DNA of 42,448 nt from Candidatus Allofournierella pullicola (GTDB taxonomy: Bacteria > Bacillota > Clostridia > Oscillospirales > Ruminococcaceae): contig DXFW01000036.1 in the NCBI GenBank assembly GCA_019114225.1, positions 1 to 42,448 of the forward strand. Direction: 5' to 3'. Of this stretch, positions 17,920 to 26,223 are shown piece by piece; the first letter of the stretch is position 1; the number at the start of each line of letters is the position of its first letter. The notes beneath the pieces are model-generated. The model had not been told where the DNA came from. It did no database searches and saw only the letters and a program-made list of their open reading frames with translations. The translations under genes were made by a program, and so were the position numbers.

Positions 17920-18646
17920 TCACCAAATACCACACAAATTTTGAATTACTGATGAGATAACGCTTGAACAAACGCCGAGGCTCCTTCAGCAATCGATAAA
18001 GCCACTCCAGGCAACAACGTTGCATCCATTCAGGCGCCCTGGGGATCACCCCTGCAATAATATTGAATGCGCCGCCCACTCCGATCCATAACGATTTTGT
18101 TTCGCATGCCAGCTTGGCGCAGAACTGTTCTTGAATGGGTGCTCCCAAGCCCACCCAAACGAAATCGGGAGCGGCCGCGTTGATTCTGTGGATCAACGCC
18201 TTTTCTTCTTCTTCCGTCAACGGACGATACACCGACGGTTCACACCCTACAATTTTCAAATTCGGATATTTTGTTTTGATGTTTGCGCAAAGGAGCTGGA
18301 TGTTTTCGCTCGTGTTACCATAAAAATAATGAGACCACTGATTCTTCTCTGAAACCGAAAGGACTGCTTCCATAAAATCGGGACCTGTGATTCGCTCCAT
18401 ATGAGGGAATCCCTTTTTTCGCCCCACTATTGACAAAGGTTTCCCATCCGGAAGCGTCATCAACGAATTATTCTGTATTTTTTGATACGCGGGATGTTCT
18501 TTTGCATAAACAGTCGTATGGACATTAGCCGCACAGATATACTGGCCTCTGATCTCAGCCTTTTTGCTTTGCAGCATTTCAAGGCATTCATCCAAATTAG
18601 TTGCTGAGATACGTGTGCCCAGAATATCCACTCTGTCTATCATCAT
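17900..18646 (-). CDS. WecG/TagA/CpsF-family glycosyltransferase (GT26)
   Basis: A 248-residue GT26 enzyme. The motifs TLPDGKPLSIVGRKKG, ERITGPDFMEAVL, VWVGLGAPIQEQF and the C-terminal RAPEWMQRCCLEWLYRLLKE are diagnostic. Known members add ManNAcA (WecG) or ManNAc (TagA) to a polyprenyl-diphosphate-linked amino sugar, that is, the second sugar of a repeat unit. It directly follows the initiating transferase gene, which fits a second-sugar role. Two adjacent ATGs (18646 and 18643) are possible starts with a weak GTGGGG site. A TTG at 18664, eight bases after GGAG and overlapping the upstream stop, is a real alternative. Confidence 0.87.
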   Translation of the reverse strand: MMIDRVDILGTRISATNLDECLEMLQSKKAEIRGQYICAANVHTTVYAKEHPAYQKIQNNSLMTLPDGKPLSIVGRKKGFPHMERITGPDFMEAVLSVSEKNQWSHYFYGNTSENIQLLCANIKTKYPNLKIVGCEPSVYRPLTEEEEKALIHRINAAAPDFVWVGLGAPIQEQFCAKLACETKSLWIGVGGAFNIIAGVIPRAPEWMQRCCLEWLYRLLKEPRRLFKRYLISNSKFVWYLVNEKRSQ

Positions 18647-18664
18647 ACACACCCCACTATCCAA

Positions 18665-20077
18665 TCAATAGGCTCCATCGCCCCGCAGAACCACGCCCAC
18701 GGTTTTGAACAGGATCTTCATATCCGTGAGGAAGCCCTGTTCCTCCACATATTTCAGATCCAGCTTCATCCACTCGTCAAAACTCAGGTTGCTGCGCCCG
18801 CTCACCTGCCAGTAACAAGTAAGCCCAGGCTTCACCGCCAGGCGTCCCCAGTCCCAGTCGGTATACTGCTCCACCTCACGGGGAATGGGCGGCCGGGGAC
18901 CGACAATGCTCATTTCTCCTTTCAGGATGTTGATGAGCTGCGGCAGTTCGTCAATGCTGGTCTTGCGGATGAACCGCCCCACCGGCGTGATACGCGGGTC
19001 GTTCTCCATCTTGAAAGCCGGCCCGTCCACCTGATTGAATTTCTGCAGCTCCGCCAAACGTTCTTCAGCGTCCATATACATGCTGCGGAATTTGTACATC
19101 TTGAAACGGACGCCGTTTTTCCCCATGCGCTCCTGGGCGAAGATGGCCGGCCCGCCGTCGCACCGCTTCACCGCGATGGCGGTGACAAGTATGATGGGAC
19201 TTGCCAGCACCAGGCCAACGCTTGCGCCGGCAAGGTCCATGGCCCGTTTGACAAAGGCCCACACAGGCCCTTTGTCCGGTGTGCTGCGCACGTTGATGAG
19301 TTTCAGACTGCCCGCCGCCTCCACCGTGGGGGTGGCCGGGATGAAATCGTTGTACTGAGGGATGACCGACGCTTTTGCTCCGTATCGGCCGCAGGCGGCG
19401 ATCATGCTGCCCAAGTGATCCAGGTCCGCCCCGGACAGCGCAAACACCACCTGATCCACCCGCTGGTTGCTGAGCATGGGGGAAAATTCATCATAGCCGC
19501 ACAAGCGGGGACAGGTATATTCGGGATGAGGTTTTGTTGAAACATAGCCCTTTAGCCGGTAGCCATAGCGGGCGTTTGCCTCCACGAAGCGGATATACCG
19601 GGCAGCCAGGTCTCCTTCTCCCACCACGATCAGATCGCGCTGGGTATAGCCCAGGGAACGGCTGCGGCGGAGGATCCCGCGAAGGATGAGCCGTTTGGCC
19701 AGCACGAACCCCACGCTGAACACATAGAAGAAGCCCAGCACCAGACGGGAAAAGTCCGTGAGCCGGGCAATGTACAGCACCGCGCCCACACCCAGAATGC
19801 CAACGCCGTTGATCATGGCAATGGTGCGGGCTTCATGGAAGAAGTTCCGGAACCGGAAGGAGCCATAGAGCCTGCAGGCCACGTAAGCGACACCGATACA
19901 CACCGCGTAGACACAGGCCACCAGCGCGTACTGCTTGTTGAAGAGTTGGAAAAAGTCTACCTGCGAACCGGTCATATATCCGTTTCGAAGCCAGGTGGCC
20001 AATGCATATGCGACGAGGATCAACACCACGTCCGCGGTAAAGTTGACCGTATTCACAAGCCACTGGTGCTTTCTCAT
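18665..20077 (-). CDS. Polyprenyl-phosphate glycosyl-1-phosphate transferase (initiating enzyme)
   Basis: A 470-residue membrane enzyme of the WbaP/WcaJ type that starts repeat-unit synthesis by moving a sugar-1-phosphate onto undecaprenyl phosphate. The N-terminal part has four to five membrane helices (about 10-125), then a CoA-binding-like domain ([16 protein letters not shown]). The C-terminal catalytic domain follows, with [37 protein letters not shown] and [20 protein letters not shown]. The sugar is not predictable. It is the first gene after the promoter at 20.12-20.15 kb, as usual for the head of such an operon. Its base composition is like the GC-rich housekeeping genes, unlike the next four genes. 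Confidence 0.93.
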   Translation of the reverse strand: MRKHQWLVNTVNFTADVVLILVAYALATWLRNGYMTGSQVDFFQLFNKQYALVACVYAVCIGVAYVACRLYGSFRFRNFFHEARTIAMINGVGILGVGAVLYIARLTDFSRLVLGFFYVFSVGFVLAKRLILRGILRRSRSLGYTQRDLIVVGEGDLAARYIRFVEANARYGYRLKGYVSTKPHPEYTCPRLCGYDEFSPMLSNQRVDQVVFALSGADLDHLGSMIAACGRYGAKASVIPQYNDFIPATPTVEAAGSLKLINVRSTPDKGPVWAFVKRAMDLAGASVGLVLASPIILVTAIAVKRCDGGPAIFAQERMGKNGVRFKMYKFRSMYMDAEERLAELQKFNQVDGPAFKMENDPRITPVGRFIRKTSIDELPQLINILKGEMSIVGPRPPIPREVEQYTDWDWGRLAVKPGLTCYWQVSGRSNLSFDEWMKLDLKYVEEQGFLTDMKILFKTVGVVLRGDGAY

Positions 20078-20118
20078 CGTCTTTCACGCCTTTTTCGTTT
20101 CTTTTCCGTTACGGGACA

Positions 20119-20148
20119 AGTATACCATAAACCATGCCCGCTGTTCAA
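20119..20148 (-). promoter_or_regulatory. Sigma-A-type promoter of the minus-strand polysaccharide locus
   Basis: On the minus strand TTGAAC (20148-20143) and TATACT (20124-20119) are separated by 18 bases, about 40 bases before the initiating transferase ATG at 20077. It lies just after the stop codon of the GTPase gene at 20186, and no clear terminator separates them, so some read-through is possible. Confidence 0.65.
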
Positions 20149-20185
20149 CGCACGGGGCCGCCCCGGTTTGTTTTTCTGTTGTTTT

Positions 20186-22774
20186 TCACCGCCGCTTTGC
20201 GTTGTGCTGCGCAATGATCTGGGCGATCTCCCGCTCGGTGGCCTCCATCTCCCGGCGGAACATCCGGGAGGAGACCCGCAGCGTTCCGTGGCCCAGCAGG
20301 ATGAGCTGCTCGGCGCCGTCGCTGGTGACGGCACGCACCCGGCGCTCCTTTTCCAGCTTGCCCAGTTCATAGGTCACTTTTTCGATGTAGGCGTCGGCGG
20401 TCTCGGCCTCTTTGGTGTAGACCGCCCAGACCCCGCCCTCCCGCTGCACGCCGCCTGCGCCGCCGGTCACCCGGTAGGCGTCGAACACCACGATCAGGGT
20501 GCACTGGTGATAGCCCTGGTAGTTGCAGAGGATCTGGATGAGTGCCTCGCGGGCGGTGGAAAGATCCTGCGCAGCCAGCGCCTTCAGGTCCGGCCAGTCA
20601 AAAATGACGTTGTAGCCGTCCACCAGAAGATACTCCGGCGTTTTTTTCCACGGCCCGGAAGGCGCTGTGTTTTTCTCATCTTTTGGGCTGCGGAACAGCA
20701 GTTCACGCCGCTGCGCCGGGCCGTAGGTGCGCTCGAAGATGGCTGCCAGCTGGGCGTCCTCTTCCAGGCTGCCCGCCGCCGGGCGGGCGGCGCGGGCCGG
20801 GACCGGCGAGGGGTCGGACGGCGCGTCTTCCCTCAGCCGCACGTGGTCCTCCACATGCATGCGGGACGCCGCCTCCCGCCAGGGCACCACCACGCCCGCG
20901 CCGTGGCTGCAAAACACCGAGTCGGCGGGGTTTTCGGTGTCCCGTTCCGGATCGTATCCCGACGCGGCGATCACCTGTTCTGCGTTGTGGCAGGGCTCGT
21001 AGCCTTTCACTGTCACCGCAAGACGTCCTTCGCCTTTGGTATAGGCCGCCACCTGGGCGGCGTAACCGGTCATCTCCGACACCGGCGCCTCGCCGGTGAG
21101 CAGCGCGGCCTCCCCCGTCGTCTCGGGCGGGTCAAACCGGCCGCCCATCCGCTGCACATCCGCCATGGCACGCCCCAGATTCCCGGCAGGCACCTCCAGG
21201 CGGAAGGAATACCAGGGTTCCAGAAGGATATTCTCCGCCTGCATCAGCCCCTGGCGCAGCGCCCGGAAGGTGGCCTGACGGAAGTCGCCGCCTTCGGTGT
21301 GTTTCAGGTGGGCTTTGCCCGCCGCCAGGGTGATCTTCATATCGGTGACGGAACTGCCGGTGAGCACGCCGGGATGGCGGCGCTCCGCCAGATGGCTCAG
21401 GATCAGCCGCTGCCAGTTGCCGTCCAGCTCATCCTCGCTGACGCTGCTGGCCAGCACAAGGCCGCTGCCCCGCGGCCCCGGCTCCAGCAGCAGATGGACC
21501 TCGGCATAGTGCCGCAGCGGTTCAAAGTGCCCCTTTCCCACCACGGGGGCGGCAATGGTCTCCTTGTAGACAATGCTGCCCGGGCCAAAGGATATCTCCA
21601 GCCCGAAACGGCTCTTCATCAGATGGGCCAGCACCTGCTGCTGCACCTCGCCCATCAGCCGGACCTGCACCCGGCCCGCCGCCTCGTTCCATTCCACCTG
21701 CAGGAGCGGGTCTTCCTGCTCCAGCAGGCGCAGCTTTGCCAACAGGTCAGAGGCGTCCGTCTTCTCCGGCGCCAGCACCTCGCAGGCCAGCACCGGCTCC
21801 AGCGCCGGATCTTCTCCATTCTGTTCGGCGCCCAGCCCTTCGCCGGGCCAGGTGTGCTCCAGGCCGGTGACGGCGCAGACGGTGCCCGCCTCCGCCTCGG
21901 CAAGGGGGGCAAACTTTGCCCCCGAATAAAGCCGCAGCGCGTCCGCCTTTTGCTGCCAGGGCTCGCCCGCTGCGTTGACGCCTTCCAGCAGAGTCTTCGC
22001 CTTCAGGCTGCCGCCGGTGACTTTGATGTGGGTGAGGCGCACGCCCTGCTCATCGCGGGAGATCTTGAACACCCGCGCGCCGAACGCGGCGGGGTACACC
22101 GGCACCGGAGCCCAGTGTTCCAGACCCGCCAGCAGTTCATCTATTCCCTGAAGTTTGAGCGCGGAGCCAAAATAGCACGGGAAAGCCCGCCGGGCCGCAA
22201 TGAGCCCGGCGGTGCTCTGTTCGCTCACCGTGCCGGTGTCGATGTATTCTTCCAAGGCGGCCTCGTCCAGGCCGGCCAGTTCCTCGCCAAGGGCTTCGGG
22301 CGGCAGTGAAAAATCCACAAATCCGCCGCCCAGCGCGCTGTTCAGCGCCGCCAGGACTTCGCTTTTTTCCGCGCCCGGCAGATCCATCTTGTTCACGAAC
22401 ACAAAGGTGGGCACCTGGTGACGCGCAAGCAGCTGCCAGAGGGTACGGGTGTGGCTCTGCACGCCTGCCGGGCCGCTGATGACCAGCACGGCGCAGTCCA
22501 GCACCGAAAGGGTGCGCTCCGCCTCGGCGGCAAAGTCCACGTGGCCTGGGGTGTCCAGCAGGGTGAGCACTGCGCCCGGCAGCGGCAGCACCGCCTGCTT
22601 TGCAAAGATGGTAATGCCCCGGCGGCGTTCCAGCTCGTCGGTATCCAGAAAGGCGTCGCCGTGGTCCACCCGGCCGGGCTTTTTCAGCCGGCCGCCCTGG
22701 TAAAGCAGCGCCTCGCTCAGGGTCGTCTTGCCCGCGTCCACATGGGCCAGAACGCCAACGGTACTGCGTCTCAT
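20186..22774 (-). CDS. EF-G/TetM-type ribosomal GTPase fused to a Rae1/YacP (NYN) endoribonuclease domain
   Basis: An 862-residue two-part protein. Residues 1 to about 640 form a translational GTPase of the EF-G/ribosomal-protection class: G1 AHVDAGKTT (10-18), G2 RGITI (52-56), G3 DTPGH (74-78), G4 NKMD (128-131), then domains II-V including LLEPWYSFRLEVP in domain IV. The TetM domain IV loop containing Tyr-Ser-Pro-Val is not conserved; KAHLKHTEGGDF stands in that place, so tetracycline protection cannot be assumed. A Pro/Ala-rich linker with IFERTYGP leads to residues 715-862. These match Rae1/YacP, the B. subtilis ribosome-bound A-site mRNA endonuclease, including the acidic residues in LLVDGYNVI, VVFDAY, KEAETADAYIEK and TSDGAEQ. 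The frame is continuous. ATG 22774 has AGGGGG upstream. A ribosome-rescue or stress role is inferred. Confidence 0.9.
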   Translation of the reverse strand: MRRSTVGVLAHVDAGKTTLSEALLYQGGRLKKPGRVDHGDAFLDTDELERRRGITIFAKQAVLPLPGAVLTLLDTPGHVDFAAEAERTLSVLDCAVLVISGPAGVQSHTRTLWQLLARHQVPTFVFVNKMDLPGAEKSEVLAALNSALGGGFVDFSLPPEALGEELAGLDEAALEEYIDTGTVSEQSTAGLIAARRAFPCYFGSALKLQGIDELLAGLEHWAPVPVYPAAFGARVFKISRDEQGVRLTHIKVTGGSLKAKTLLEGVNAAGEPWQQKADALRLYSGAKFAPLAEAEAGTVCAVTGLEHTWPGEGLGAEQNGEDPALEPVLACEVLAPEKTDASDLLAKLRLLEQEDPLLQVEWNEAAGRVQVRLMGEVQQQVLAHLMKSRFGLEISFGPGSIVYKETIAAPVVGKGHFEPLRHYAEVHLLLEPGPRGSGLVLASSVSEDELDGNWQRLILSHLAERRHPGVLTGSSVTDMKITLAAGKAHLKHTEGGDFRQATFRALRQGLMQAENILLEPWYSFRLEVPAGNLGRAMADVQRMGGRFDPPETTGEAALLTGEAPVSEMTGYAAQVAAYTKGEGRLAVTVKGYEPCHNAEQVIAASGYDPERDTENPADSVFCSHGAGVVVPWREAASRMHVEDHVRLREDAPSDPSPVPARAARPAAGSLEEDAQLAAIFERTYGPAQRRELLFRSPKDEKNTAPSGPWKKTPEYLLVDGYNVIFDWPDLKALAAQDLSTAREALIQILCNYQGYHQCTLIVVFDAYRVTGGAGGVQREGGVWAVYTKEAETADAYIEKVTYELGKLEKERRVRAVTSDGAEQLILLGHGTLRVSSRMFRREMEATEREIAQIIAQHNAKRR

Positions 22775-22807
22775 TGTTTTTCCCCCTGCATGATTTTGTT
22801 CTATTGT

Positions 22808-22836
22808 ATTGTAGCGCAATTTTATGAAAAGTCCAT
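22808..22836 (-). promoter_or_regulatory. Possible promoter of the GTPase-Rae1 fusion gene
   Basis: Two overlapping TACAAT -10 boxes lie on the minus strand at 22813-22808 and 22808-22803. Seventeen bases upstream of the first is only a weak -35 (ATGGAC). The region partly overlaps the promoter of the divergent gene, so the two may interfere. Confidence 0.4.
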
Positions 22837-22865
22837 TGCAAATGCCCCATGGGGAGTTTTATAAT
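22836..22865 (+). promoter_or_regulatory. Sigma-A-type promoter of the first DUF6056-like gene
   Basis: TTGCAA (22836-22841) and a perfect TATAAT (22860-22865) are separated by 18 bases. Transcription would begin about 30 bases before the GTG start at 22905, leaving room for the GGAGG ribosome site. Confidence 0.7.
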
Positions 22866-22904
22866 AACAAAATAGCAAGGGCAACTCTTTGGAGGTGACT
22901 TCTG

Positions 22905-24323
22905 GTGCAATTGAGGACTCTGAAAACCCGTTCCGCCGGATGGTGGGGCTGTGCGGCTGTGTTAGCCGCGGCCTTTTTGGCAATGCTTCTGTTCAACATC
23001 CTCACCCCTTTGATCTCGGACGATTACTCGTATCTCCTCCGTTTTCCCACCGATCAGCCGGTGGAAACCTTTGGAGACATCGTTGAGTCTCAGATCGGCC
23101 ACTATATGCAGTGGGGCGGGCGGACCATCGCCATTGGTCTGACACAGATCTTTCTTTGGATCGGCAAAGGCTTTTTCAATCTGTGCAATGCCATCGTGTT
23201 CTGCGGCGCAGTCTGGGCTTGTGCCAAGCTGTCTGTTGGCCGGCGGCCCATTCACCCGCTGCTGCTGGTGGTGGTTCTGGCCGCGCTGGTCCATTTCAAC
23301 CCCTGCTTCGGGGCGGTAAACCTGTGGCTTTGCGGCTCCTGTGTCTACCTTTGGCCCCTTGCGCTGTGCCTGTTCTTCCTGCTCCCCTACCGCCTCGCAC
23401 TGGACGGGCTGGAACTGAGCGGGATCAAAGCCACTGCGGGCATGTTCCTTCTCGGCCTCGCCGCCGGCTGGGGCAACGAGAACACCAGCGGCATGGCCGT
23501 GCTGGCAGCCCTGGTGTTTCTGGTGCTTCTGCGTGTATTTGTCCGGCGCACACCTCTCTGGGCGGCGGCCGGGGCAGCGGGCAGCCTCGCCGGCTTTTTG
23601 CTGCTGATGTGCGCTCCCGGCCAATGGGTCCGTTTTGAATTCGCCGGCTCTGATCCCCGGGGATTTCTTACCGTGTATTCCACCCGTATTATGAACGCGA
23701 CCCACTCGCTGCTTCTCTATGGTTCCTGGCTGCTGATCGCTTTCGGCGCTCTGTATGGCCTGCTCCTTCTCACAAAGCCGGAAAGAAAATCGCTTGTGCT
23801 GCCGGCCGTGTTCTGCTTTTTGGCCATCGCCGCAAACTATGCGCTGGTTCTTTCTCCGGTGTATTACGTCCGGTCGTTCTATCCTGTTCTGGCCATGCTG
23901 GTGTGTGCCAACGCCAGCTGTGTCGCCGCGCTGGCGCAGACGCGGGCGGCCACGGCGCGCCTTTTGCGCGGCGCTCTCGCCGGAGCCCTTGGAGTGGTGC
24001 TCGCCTATGATCTGCTGGTCGGCGGATACGACATCCTGAATTATTTCACCATGCGCCTTGTCCGGGACAACGGTATCGTCGCAACCGTGCAGGCCGGAGA
24101 ACCGGATGTGGAAACCTACGCCGTATTCCCCTACACCCGTTTTTGCGGCGCCTGGGGCCAGCCGGATATCCGCCTGGATCCCAGCAACTGGGTGAACACC
24201 AACATGGCGATCTATTTGGGCGCGGACAGCATTCGCGCGGTGGAGCAGCACTATTATCCCTTCCCCGGATACGATGATTTTTCTCTCACGGTGGACAAAG
24301 AGATGAGCCTGGCTCTGGAATGA
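22905..24323 (+). CDS. Polytopic membrane protein, DUF6056-like (possible GT-C glycosyltransferase)
   Basis: A 472-residue integral membrane protein with about ten hydrophobic segments. Right after the first helix comes LTPLISDDYSYLLRF, an acidic pair in the first outside loop. This is the position of the catalytic Asp/Glu in GT-C glycosyltransferases. QWGGRTIAIGLTQIF, NLWLCGSCVYLWPL and GWGNENTSG are shared with the next gene. I recognise the pattern as DUF6056; no function is established for it to my knowledge. The start is GTG, nine bases after GGAGG. It has its own promoter and is divergent from the GTPase gene. A role in adding a sugar on the outer membrane face is inferred, not shown. 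Confidence 0.75.
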   Translation: MQLRTLKTRSAGWWGCAAVLAAAFLAMLLFNILTPLISDDYSYLLRFPTDQPVETFGDIVESQIGHYMQWGGRTIAIGLTQIFLWIGKGFFNLCNAIVFCGAVWACAKLSVGRRPIHPLLLVVVLAALVHFNPCFGAVNLWLCGSCVYLWPLALCLFFLLPYRLALDGLELSGIKATAGMFLLGLAAGWGNENTSGMAVLAALVFLVLLRVFVRRTPLWAAAGAAGSLAGFLLLMCAPGQWVRFEFAGSDPRGFLTVYSTRIMNATHSLLLYGSWLLIAFGALYGLLLLTKPERKSLVLPAVFCFLAIAANYALVLSPVYYVRSFYPVLAMLVCANASCVAALAQTRAATARLLRGALAGALGVVLAYDLLVGGYDILNYFTMRLVRDNGIVATVQAGEPDVETYAVFPYTRFCGAWGQPDIRLDPSNWVNTNMAIYLGADSIRAVEQHYYPFPGYDDFSLTVDKEMSLALE

Positions 24324-24383
24324 TCCGCCTCAAAGCACCGCTCCCGTAAGGGTGTTTCGTCCAATCGGTCCGGCAGCCGCACG

Positions 24384-24413
24384 TTGCGGTCTTGTCCCGC
24401 GCCATGGTATAAT
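24384..24413 (+). promoter_or_regulatory. Extended -10 promoter of the second DUF6056-like gene
   Basis: TTGCGG (24384-24389), 18 bases, then a perfect TATAAT (24408-24413) preceded by TGG, which makes an extended -10. It separates the two paralogues into independent transcription units. A short GCCC-TCA-GGGC hairpin follows at 24422-24432 in the leader. Confidence 0.65.
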
Positions 24414-24481
24414 GACTTTATGCCCTCAGGGCTTTGGATCTGTTTGAAGTTACAGCCGATTTGGAAAAGGAGGAGACCGCT

Positions 24482-25882
24482 CTGAAAGCAAAATGGAAAG
24501 CCGCCCCGCTGCCCGCAAAACTGGCGGCGGCCATGGCCGCCCTTGTGTTTCTGGCCATGCTGGCGCTCAATTGTCTGACCCCCTATGTGGCGGACGACTA
24601 TACCTTTTCCTTCAGCTACGCCACCGGCGAACGCCTGACCGGCCTGTGGGACGTTTTGCAAAGCCAGTGGTACCACTATTTTCACTGGAGCGGCCGCTTC
24701 ATCATCAAATGCCTCGCCCAGTTTTTCACCGTGCTGCCCAAAGGCGTGTTCGATCTGCTGAACGCCGCGGTGTACGCCGGGCTCGGCCTTGTGCTGCACC
24801 GGCTGGCGCAGGGGCAGCGGCAGCGTTTTGCCCCGGTGGTGCTGGCCCTCATCTACCTGAGTCTCTGGATGGTCTCGCCGGTATTCGGCCAAACGAACCT
24901 GTGGATGTGCGGCTCCTTCAATTACCTTTGGGCCACCTTTTTCTGCGCTGCGGCTCTTCTGCCCTATGCGCTGCACTTTCACCGGCCCCTTTCGCCCCGC
25001 CGCTGGCTGGCGCCGGCCTGCCTGCTGGGCGGGCTCGTTGCCGGCTGGGCCAGTGAGAACACCAGCGCCGGACTTCTGGTGGCGCTGGTGCTCTGTGTGG
25101 GCTTTTTCCTCTGGCGGGACAAAAAAGCGCCGCTCTGGGCCTGGCTCGGCCTTCTGGGGGCGTTGGCGGGGTTTGCGCTGCTCATTCTGGCGCCGGGCAA
25201 CTATCAGCGGCAGGACGCCGCAGCCGATCCCCGCGGGCCTTTGACCGTTCTGGCGGTACGTTTTCTCACTGCCCTGGACAAGCTGGTAAGCGGCGGCGGG
25301 CTGGTGCTGCTGGTGCTTTTCGCCGCTCTCTTCTGCCTGCTGGCACTGCAGAAGCCGAAGGCTTCCGGCCTGCTCTGGCCTCTGGTGCTCTTTGCCGCAG
25401 CGCTGGGCGCAAACTTCGCAATGATCCTCTCGCCGGTGTATTATGACCGCTCCACCCACGGCGTGTTCACCTTCCTCACCGCCGCCTGTGCCGCCTGCGC
25501 GGTGCAGCTGGAAGGCCGGGAAGTGCGCCGGGTGCTGGCGGCGGGGGCCGCCGGCCTCACCATGGCCGCGGCGGTCCAGTTCGTCTGGGCGGGATACGAC
25601 ATTGCCAGCTTTTTTGCCATGAAGCAGACCCGCGCCAGCGAACTTGCGGCCCGCGCCGCGGCGGGCGAGGCCGAAGTGGTGACCTATGCCATCGAACCTT
25701 ACACCCGCTGGTGCTCCGGCTGGGGCCTGCCTGACCTGCGGCAGGACCCCGATGACTGGGTCTGCGCCGACACCGCAAAGTATTACGGGCTGGACAGCCT
25801 TTCGGCGGATGAAGCCCGTACCTATCCCTTCCCCGGCAAGACCAATACCGCTTTTGAGACCGGAGAGATCCCGGACATCTGA
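24482..25882 (+). CDS. Polytopic membrane protein, DUF6056-like paralogue, probable CTG start
   Basis: About 466 residues, a paralogue of the gene at 22905. LTPYVADDYTFSFSY follows the first helix, then HYFHWSGRFIIKCLAQFF, NLWMCGSFNYLWATF and GWASENTSAGLL. The same aspartate pair after helix one suggests a GT-C-type enzyme. No ATG or GTG lies near the expected start. AAGGAGG ends eight bases before an in-frame CTG at 24482, and starting there gives an N-terminus within one residue of the length seen in the paralogue. An upstream TTG at 24434 lies too close to the predicted transcription start. The gene ends at a palindromic terminator shared with the convergent DUF2007 gene. Confidence 0.72.
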   Translation: MKAKWKAAPLPAKLAAAMAALVFLAMLALNCLTPYVADDYTFSFSYATGERLTGLWDVLQSQWYHYFHWSGRFIIKCLAQFFTVLPKGVFDLLNAAVYAGLGLVLHRLAQGQRQRFAPVVLALIYLSLWMVSPVFGQTNLWMCGSFNYLWATFFCAAALLPYALHFHRPLSPRRWLAPACLLGGLVAGWASENTSAGLLVALVLCVGFFLWRDKKAPLWAWLGLLGALAGFALLILAPGNYQRQDAAADPRGPLTVLAVRFLTALDKLVSGGGLVLLVLFAALFCLLALQKPKASGLLWPLVLFAAALGANFAMILSPVYYDRSTHGVFTFLTAACAACAVQLEGREVRRVLAAGAAGLTMAAAVQFVWAGYDIASFFAMKQTRASELAARAAAGEAEVVTYAIEPYTRWCSGWGLPDLRQDPDDWVCADTAKYYGLDSLSADEARTYPFPGKTNTAFETGEIPDI

Positions 25883-25893
25883 CAGAAAAACCG

Positions 25894-25923
25894 AGGCCCC
25901 GCGGGCAGCTGCCCGCGGGGCCT
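25894..25923. terminator. Bidirectional terminator, 30-base perfect palindrome
   Basis: The 30 bases are self-complementary with no unpaired loop bases in the duplex reading (15-base arms centred on AG/CT). The plus-strand side ends CCTTGGTCTT and the minus-strand side ends in CGGTTTTTC. It lies between two convergent genes, 11 bases after one stop codon and 10 bases from the other. Confidence 0.8.
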
Positions 25924-25932
25924 TGGTCTTAT

Positions 25933-26193
25933 TCACAGTGTTCCGCCGTTGATGAGATATTCCGCCAGTTCCAGATCGTCCTTATCCACATAGACGCTGT
26001 ACTCTGTGGCCGCACGGGTGAGGAAGGGAAGGACCTGCCCGCTCACGGAACGGGGCATGAGATCGTCGGTGTGCTGGCTTACCCAAAACTTCACGCCGCC
26101 CTCCTGCAGCGCCATGCGGGCCGCCGCCACCTGGACCGCGTCGTAGCTGGACAGGACCAGCCGTCTTCGGAAAAAACCTGCCAGGAATTTCAT
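25933..26193 (-). CDS. DUF2007-like small protein
   Basis: An 86-residue soluble protein. LSSYDAVQVAAARMALQEGG near the N-terminus and YSVYVDKDDLELAEYLI at the C-terminus match the small alpha/beta DUF2007 family, sometimes called putative signal-transducing proteins. The start has a strong GAAAGGAGG site and lies 30 bases after the peptidase T stop, so the two form an operon. Function unknown. Confidence 0.75.
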   Translation of the reverse strand: MKFLAGFFRRRLVLSSYDAVQVAAARMALQEGGVKFWVSQHTDDLMPRSVSGQVLPFLTRAATEYSVYVDKDDLELAEYLINGGTL

Positions 26194-26223
26194 GCGCAGC
26201 CTCCTTTCGGGCGTGGGCGCAGT

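Noticed and set aside
19835-22309. An 824-codon open frame on the plus strand
   Set aside because: Antisense to the GTPase-Rae1 fusion; low-complexity Gly/Arg/His-rich translation without a domain, explained by GC bias in the third codon position.
20186-22774. Calling the GTPase a tetracycline-resistance determinant
   Set aside because: The domain IV loop typical of TetM-class protection proteins is not conserved and a nuclease domain is attached; nothing in the neighbourhood suggests a resistance element.
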